Shown in pieces: positions 61,080 through 64,000 of a DNA stretch of 64,000 nt (position 1 is its first letter; each line of letters begins with the position of its first letter). The notes under the pieces are model-generated. The model was given only the letters and a program-made list of their open reading frames with translations, did no database searches and was not told where the DNA came from. A program made the position numbers and the translations under genes. The stretch lies in NCBI GenBank assembly GCA_004843345.1, contig CP039460.1, forward strand, positions 1,907,001-1,971,000, in the 5' to 3' direction. The stretch is from Acetobacteraceae bacterium (GTDB taxonomy: Bacteria; Pseudomonadota; Alphaproteobacteria; Acetobacterales; Acetobacteraceae).

Positions 61080-61840
61080 TTTAACTTCTCTTTTGAATCT
61101 TCATCGTGATTTCTCAAAGAGCGTCCTGTTCCAATAAAAAGCATTTCTCCACGATTATGGTCCATGAAAAAACTTTCGGCATCTTGTGTTCCAAAAGGGC
61201 CCTCAGCATGTATCCAATTTGGGGAGGCGATAATATTTTTATTCAGATCAATACTGGCTGTTAAACCATTAATGAAGAGGCCATCACTTCTATATAGAAA
61301 GACATGGCCATCAAGGTCTAAAGTTCCATGGTCTTGCATGAATGTGCCTTTATCGGCTCGAACCTCAACCCATTTTCCATTTGAGAGGTGAAGATCGGCA
61401 ATGGGTTGATCCATGTCAATTCTTTCTGAGCCAATTTGACGTGCTGTCGTCGAGGTAATCATATAGGAGCGGTTACGGGAATCAACACCTCTATAGATAG
61501 CTTGCTCCATATTGCTGCTTTCAGGGCCTCTGTGTGTTATATGGGATTTAATAATTCTATTTTCATGCACCAAGTGAGAAATTTCTGGCCATAAAATGAT
61601 GGAAAGTAAAAGTCCACCAGCAAGTGCTGGGAGTGACCATTTCGCAATCAGAATTTTTTTATGGTGTTGGTCTATTTCTTCTTGTGTGGGAAGCTTTCTG
61701 TTGGCGCGACTCTCCTGCTGCAACAACTCTAGTTCTTTGCGCCTAGATTCCCTGTTACCTGAACTAAAATCCTCCCTTTGAATTTGGGAATGATTCTGTT
61801 CTGAAGGTTTATTTGCTTCGGAAGACGGATTTTGTTCCAT
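61076..61840 (-). CDS. lptC: LPS export protein LptC
   Basis: Bitopic protein linking LptB2FG to LptA. A charged cytoplasmic N-terminus of about 65 residues is followed by one helix (IAKWSLPALAGGLLLSIILW) and a periplasmic jellyroll (YMITSTTARQIGSERIDMDQ, HGTLDLDGHVFLYRSDG). 254 residues, because of the long cytoplasmic part. ATG 61840 is 6 nt after the small frame at 61847. Confidence 0.86.
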   Translation of the reverse strand: MEQNPSSEANKPSEQNHSQIQREDFSSGNRESRRKELELLQQESRANRKLPTQEEIDQHHKKILIAKWSLPALAGGLLLSIILWPEISHLVHENRIIKSHITHRGPESSNMEQAIYRGVDSRNRSYMITSTTARQIGSERIDMDQPIADLHLSNGKWVEVRADKGTFMQDHGTLDLDGHVFLYRSDGLFINGLTASIDLNKNIIASPNWIHAEGPFGTQDAESFFMDHNRGEMLFIGTGRSLRNHDEDSKEKLK

Positions 61841-61846
61841 TTTTAT

Positions 61847-62017
61847 TTATGGAATTTCTTCAGAGGAATTTAAGTCCGATAGGCGAAGGGCAGCAATGGG
61901 TAAATTGTTTAGATCCACCACGAAGATATTATCAGTAAAGAATTCCTTTTTCTTCACAAAATCTAAAGCTTCTTTCACAATCATTTCTACATTTAGAGTT
62001 TTTATATTTTTGCTCAT
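61847..62017 (-). pseudogene. Remnant of the second CBS domain of KdsD (56-codon frame)
   Basis: The frame reads MSKNIKTLNVEMIVKEALDF at its start, then VKKKEFFTDNIFVVDLNNLP, and ends RLSDLNSSEEIP. This has the pattern of the second CBS domain of arabinose-5-phosphate isomerase (MTKNPKTL, EAL-F, a VFVVD strand, RPVGV-, then -HDL). It sits just where that domain should be, between the SIS part of kdsD and lptC. Upstream, the expected first CBS domain is missing or unreadable; another frame still gives KDLKRFNEIKA, which resembles the linker between CBS domains. It could still be translated (ATG 62026 or 62017), but there is no good ribosome-binding site. I call it a remnant. Confidence 0.7.
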
Positions 62018-62148
62018 AATACACATGCTTTAATTTCATTAAAACGCTTTAGATCTTTTTAAAATAGGTCTTGTAAATTTCTCTCCCTGATTTCGCTTAT
62101 CAGTTTGCCTATTCAGGAATATGTGAAAGAGGAGCAGGGGGAATAATT

Positions 62149-62766
62149 TCAGAAAGACGCCGGGCATTTTTTTCCGATTGATCCCCCTGGGTGTATGTCA
62201 AAAAAAGTTTCTTTCGAGATTTTCTTAGATTGAGCAATCGTTGTGATTAGGGCATTTGCTAATGCTAGAAATAGAAGAGATGATGTCGTTGGCGCCGAGG
62301 AAAAAAGACCTGATTCTTTTGATAGAGGAACAGAGAGCACAATATCACTTTGTTTTGCTAATGCTGAAGAGGGGCTTGTTGTTATTATAGCAATCTTGAT
62401 TGCATGTTTTTTTGCGTATTTAATAAGCAGTCTTAATTCAGCAGTTTCGCCAGATTTTGTAATCAACAATAATAGGTTTCTAGAGGTAATCGCACCTAAT
62501 TCGCCGTGTGCAGCTTCTGTTGGGTGTAAAAAAAAGGAAGATATTCCAACTGAGGAAAAGCTGGAGCTTATACACTTCGCAATATAGCCAGATTTTCCAA
62601 CTCCTGAAAGAATAACATGTCCTTGAGAGGAATCGATTGCCTTAATTAAATCAAGTATGGAAGATCGGAAATTTTGATTTTCTGCACTGAAAGCAAGCAG
62701 ATCTTTCAGGGCTTTTTTATCTAAAACTAAAGCTTGTTCAAGTGCAGAAAGGACATTATCAGGCAT
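62149..62766 (-). CDS. kdsD: D-arabinose 5-phosphate isomerase, SIS domain only (KdsD truncated by frameshift)
   Basis: Interconverts ribulose 5-phosphate and arabinose 5-phosphate, the first step to Kdo for LPS. The 205-residue product covers only the SIS domain; a full KdsD is about 325 residues with two CBS domains. From memory of E. coli KdsD (Lys59, His88, Glu111, Glu152, His193), every active-site residue is kept at a constant offset: Lys58, His87, Glu110, Glu151 and His192 (DIHPGGSIGKK). The reading frame breaks just after, at a 7-A run (62167-62173); the other frame continues 17 more codons (ARRLSEIIPPAPLSHIPE) and stops. SIS-only isomerases are known to work in some bacteria, so activity is likely retained. 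Its place above lptC-lptA-lptB fits LPS work. Confidence 0.82.
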   Translation of the reverse strand: MPDNVLSALEQALVLDKKALKDLLAFSAENQNFRSSILDLIKAIDSSQGHVILSGVGKSGYIAKCISSSFSSVGISSFFLHPTEAAHGELGAITSRNLLLLITKSGETAELRLLIKYAKKHAIKIAIITTSPSSALAKQSDIVLSVPLSKESGLFSSAPTTSSLLFLALANALITTIAQSKKISKETFFDIHPGGSIGKKCPASF

Positions 62767-62782
62767 GCAGAGAAAGTTTTAT

Positions 62783-63430
62783 TTAAGCTTTGTGAGAAAA
62801 TATATCTGGATTATCGTAACCCATGAGATCCAGTTTTGCACGTGATGGCAAGAACTCAAAGCATTCTTTTGCTAAGGAAAGACGGTTTTCACGCTCAAGG
62901 AGATTCTCTAATTTTTGCCAGAGTTTATGTAAATATAAGACATCTGATGCAGCATAATGTAGCTGTTCAGAAGTAAGATCTGTATTGCCCCAATCGGAAG
63001 TTTGTTGCTGTTTTGAAAGCTCTACATTGAGCAAATCACGACAGAGAGCAGCTAATCCATGGCGATCTGTAAAGGTTCGTGTGAGCCGGGCAGCAATTTT
63101 TGTGCAAACAACCGGAGCGGCAACAACATTTAGATATTGCCAAATAGCCGCAAGATCAAAACGTGCAAAATGCATGATTTTGGTTACATTTTGATCCGAA
63201 AGTAAGCGTTTTAAATTGGGGGCATTATACCCATTTCCACCTAGAGTTTCAGGGATAAGTTGTACTAAATGAGCACTGCCATCTCCAGGTGAAATCTGAA
63301 CTAGACAAAGACGATCTCTATGTAGATTTAACCCCATTGTTTCTGTATCAACAGCGATTGAAGAGCCTAGATTAAGGCCATCAGGGAGGTCATTTTTATA
63401 AAAATGTATAGAAGATTCGGGCGTTTTCAT
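62783..63430 (-). CDS. rnd: RNase D-type 3'-5' exonuclease
   Basis: DEDD-family ribonuclease for RNA 3' ends such as tRNA precursors. Motif I is IAVDTETMGL, motif II is HFARFDLAAIWQYL, and motif III is LHYAASDVLYLHKLW (Tyr-x3-Asp). At 215 residues it holds only the exonuclease domain, without the HRDC domains of E. coli RNase D, as usual for short alphaproteobacterial forms. Start at ATG 63430; the frame continues upstream into the tRNA gene, which is not coding. Confidence 0.86.
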   Translation of the reverse strand: MKTPESSIHFYKNDLPDGLNLGSSIAVDTETMGLNLHRDRLCLVQISPGDGSAHLVQLIPETLGGNGYNAPNLKRLLSDQNVTKIMHFARFDLAAIWQYLNVVAAPVVCTKIAARLTRTFTDRHGLAALCRDLLNVELSKQQQTSDWGNTDLTSEQLHYAASDVLYLHKLWQKLENLLERENRLSLAKECFEFLPSRAKLDLMGYDNPDIFSHKA

Positions 63431-63470
63431 TGATAATTCGTCCCGCTTTAATTTTTCAGGAAGGCGCAGA

Positions 63471-63557
63471 TGGTGCCCAGAAGAAGACTCGAACTTCCAC
63501 GTCCAGAAGGACACAGGCACCTGAAGCCTGCGCGTCTACCAATTCCGCCATCTGGGC
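63471..63557 (-). tRNA. tRNA-Leu (anticodon CAG)
   Basis: An 87-nt class II tRNA. Acceptor GCCCAGA pairs with TCTGGGC, followed by A and an encoded CCA. A long variable arm (TGTCCTTCTGGACG region) is present, and the T loop is GTTCGAGTC. The anticodon stem CAGGC/GCCTG encloses TTCAGGT, giving anticodon CAG for CUG codons. Transcribed toward rnd, 40 nt upstream of it. Confidence 0.95.
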
Positions 63558-63610
63558 ATACATAATTTTCTGTATAGTCCAAAAGAGTTTTCAGACCAAC
63601 GCTTTATTTA

Positions 63611-63637
63611 ATTATAATTCATTATAAAATTCGTCAA
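63611..63637 (-). promoter_or_regulatory. Putative promoter of tRNA-Leu
   Basis: On the minus strand TTGACG (plus 63632-63637) is followed after 15 nt by a perfect TATAAT (63611-63616); a TAATTA two bases on gives a 17-nt spacer. It lies about 55 nt upstream of the tRNA. Confidence 0.45.
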
Positions 63638-63738
63638 CGGGACTTTTCTCTAGAAAACAGCTTTTTATTGAATTATTCTTAAATTGATAGAGTTTGCCTT
63701 GAATGAAGTTTTGTTTTTAGTTTGTAATGGATAGTTAA

Positions 63739-64000
63739 ATGAAGATAGTGCTTAACCAGATCACGGAAAAAGAGAGTGAAAACGCAGAAGTTTTAAGCGC
63801 TCCACGATGGGATTTGTCAGATTTATACCACAGCTTTGAAGACAATTCTCTTAAGGTTGATTTAGAAGTAGCTATTAATAAAGCAAAGGCATTTCAAAAA
63901 AATTATCAGACTAAAATTAAGAGTCTTTCTGCAGAATCTTTTTTGAAAGCTTTGATTGAATATCAAGAAGTTGAAGAAATTTCTGGGAGAATTTCTGCTT
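63739..64000 (+). CDS. Oligoendopeptidase F (M3 family), 3' end outside the window
   Basis: Only the first 87 codons are visible. They read MKIVLNQITEKESENAEVLS, then APRWDLSDLYHSFEDNSLKV, matching the N-terminus of PepF-type M3 metallopeptidases (the WDLSDLY motif is characteristic). The zinc site HEXGH would lie beyond the window. The start ATG 63739 follows an A/T-rich 180-nt intergenic region divergent from tRNA-Leu. The call rests on the N-terminal motif alone. Confidence 0.7.
   Translation, partial: MKIVLNQITEKESENAEVLSAPRWDLSDLYHSFEDNSLKVDLEVAINKAKAFQKNYQTKIKSLSAESFLKALIEYQEVEEISGRISA

Noticed and set aside
63431-63520. N-terminal extension of the RNase D frame
   Set aside because: It would translate the complement of tRNA-Leu; the family start is the ATG at 63430.
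1-64000. CRISPR arrays, insertion sequences, toxin-antitoxin or restriction genes
   Set aside because: No regularly spaced repeats, transposase motifs, inverted-repeat ends or defence domains seen on either strand.

Overview
The window is ordinary bacterial chromosome, about 40% G+C, almost entirely coding, with no insertion sequence, prophage, CRISPR array or rRNA operon. Gene content and order point to an alphaproteobacterium of the acetic acid bacteria (Acetobacteraceae), probably one of the low-G+C, host-associated relatives such as Commensalibacter. The basis is the order rpoZ-rsh-acpS-lepB-rnc-era, the cluster pyrH-frr-uppS-cdsA-dxr-rseP-bamA-skp-lpxD-fabZ-lpxA-lpxI, an LpxI-type lipid A pathway, a Suv3-like helicase and the A+T-rich codon use. 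The genus is inference.

Layout. 1-3406: end of a SPOR-domain protein, tatB, tatC and serS. 3470-5082: three small exported proteins, one a lipoprotein, on the minus strand. 5165-7705: a Suv3-like helicase. 7858-11146: ferredoxin-NADP reductase, glutathione reductase and an EamA transporter. 11143-15732: a secreted protein, nicotinate phosphoribosyltransferase, a His/Cys-rich protein coupled to gltX, and two paralogous ABM-fold proteins flanking an unusual leader. 15762-20684: trmJ-cysS, a MATE pump and an MFS transporter. 20948-27470: rpsD, prfC, a secreted nuclease, carbonic anhydrase and alaS. 27727-32429: a small membrane protein coupled to xerD, then accA, a CinA-like protein, mutT, yajC and sodB. 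32719-38261: stringent response, acyl-carrier activation, signal peptidase, RNase III and Era. 38347-50489: a long plus-strand block for UMP kinase, ribosome recycling, isoprenoid and phospholipid synthesis, outer-membrane assembly and lipid A. 50570-57040: rpmH-rnpA-yidD-yidC-engB, then argB, dapD and dapE (arginine and lysine/peptidoglycan precursors) and an SMR transporter. 57109-63557 (minus strand): truA-fmt-def, lptB-lptA-lptC, a broken kdsD, an RNase D-type exonuclease and tRNA-Leu(CAG). 63739 to the end: start of an oligoendopeptidase F gene.

The genes form a cell-envelope theme. UppS, CdsA and Dxr make lipid carriers and phospholipid precursors. LpxD, FabZ, LpxA and LpxI make lipid A precursors, and KdsD makes the Kdo precursor. 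LptA/B/C export LPS. BamA and Skp assemble outer-membrane proteins; YidC, YajC, TatB/C and LepB insert, export and process proteins.

The clearest anomaly is kdsD (61847-62766). Its catalytic SIS domain is complete through the last active-site histidine. The frame then breaks at a 7-base homopolymer, the first CBS domain is largely gone, and the second survives as a separate 56-codon reading frame. Other points worth a look are an rnpA whose conserved N-terminus lies upstream of any usual start codon, and a G+C-rich, foldable leader between the two ABM genes. I found no convincing undescribed multi-gene system. No gene-free stretch clearly exceeds 300 bases once the kdsD remnant is counted.
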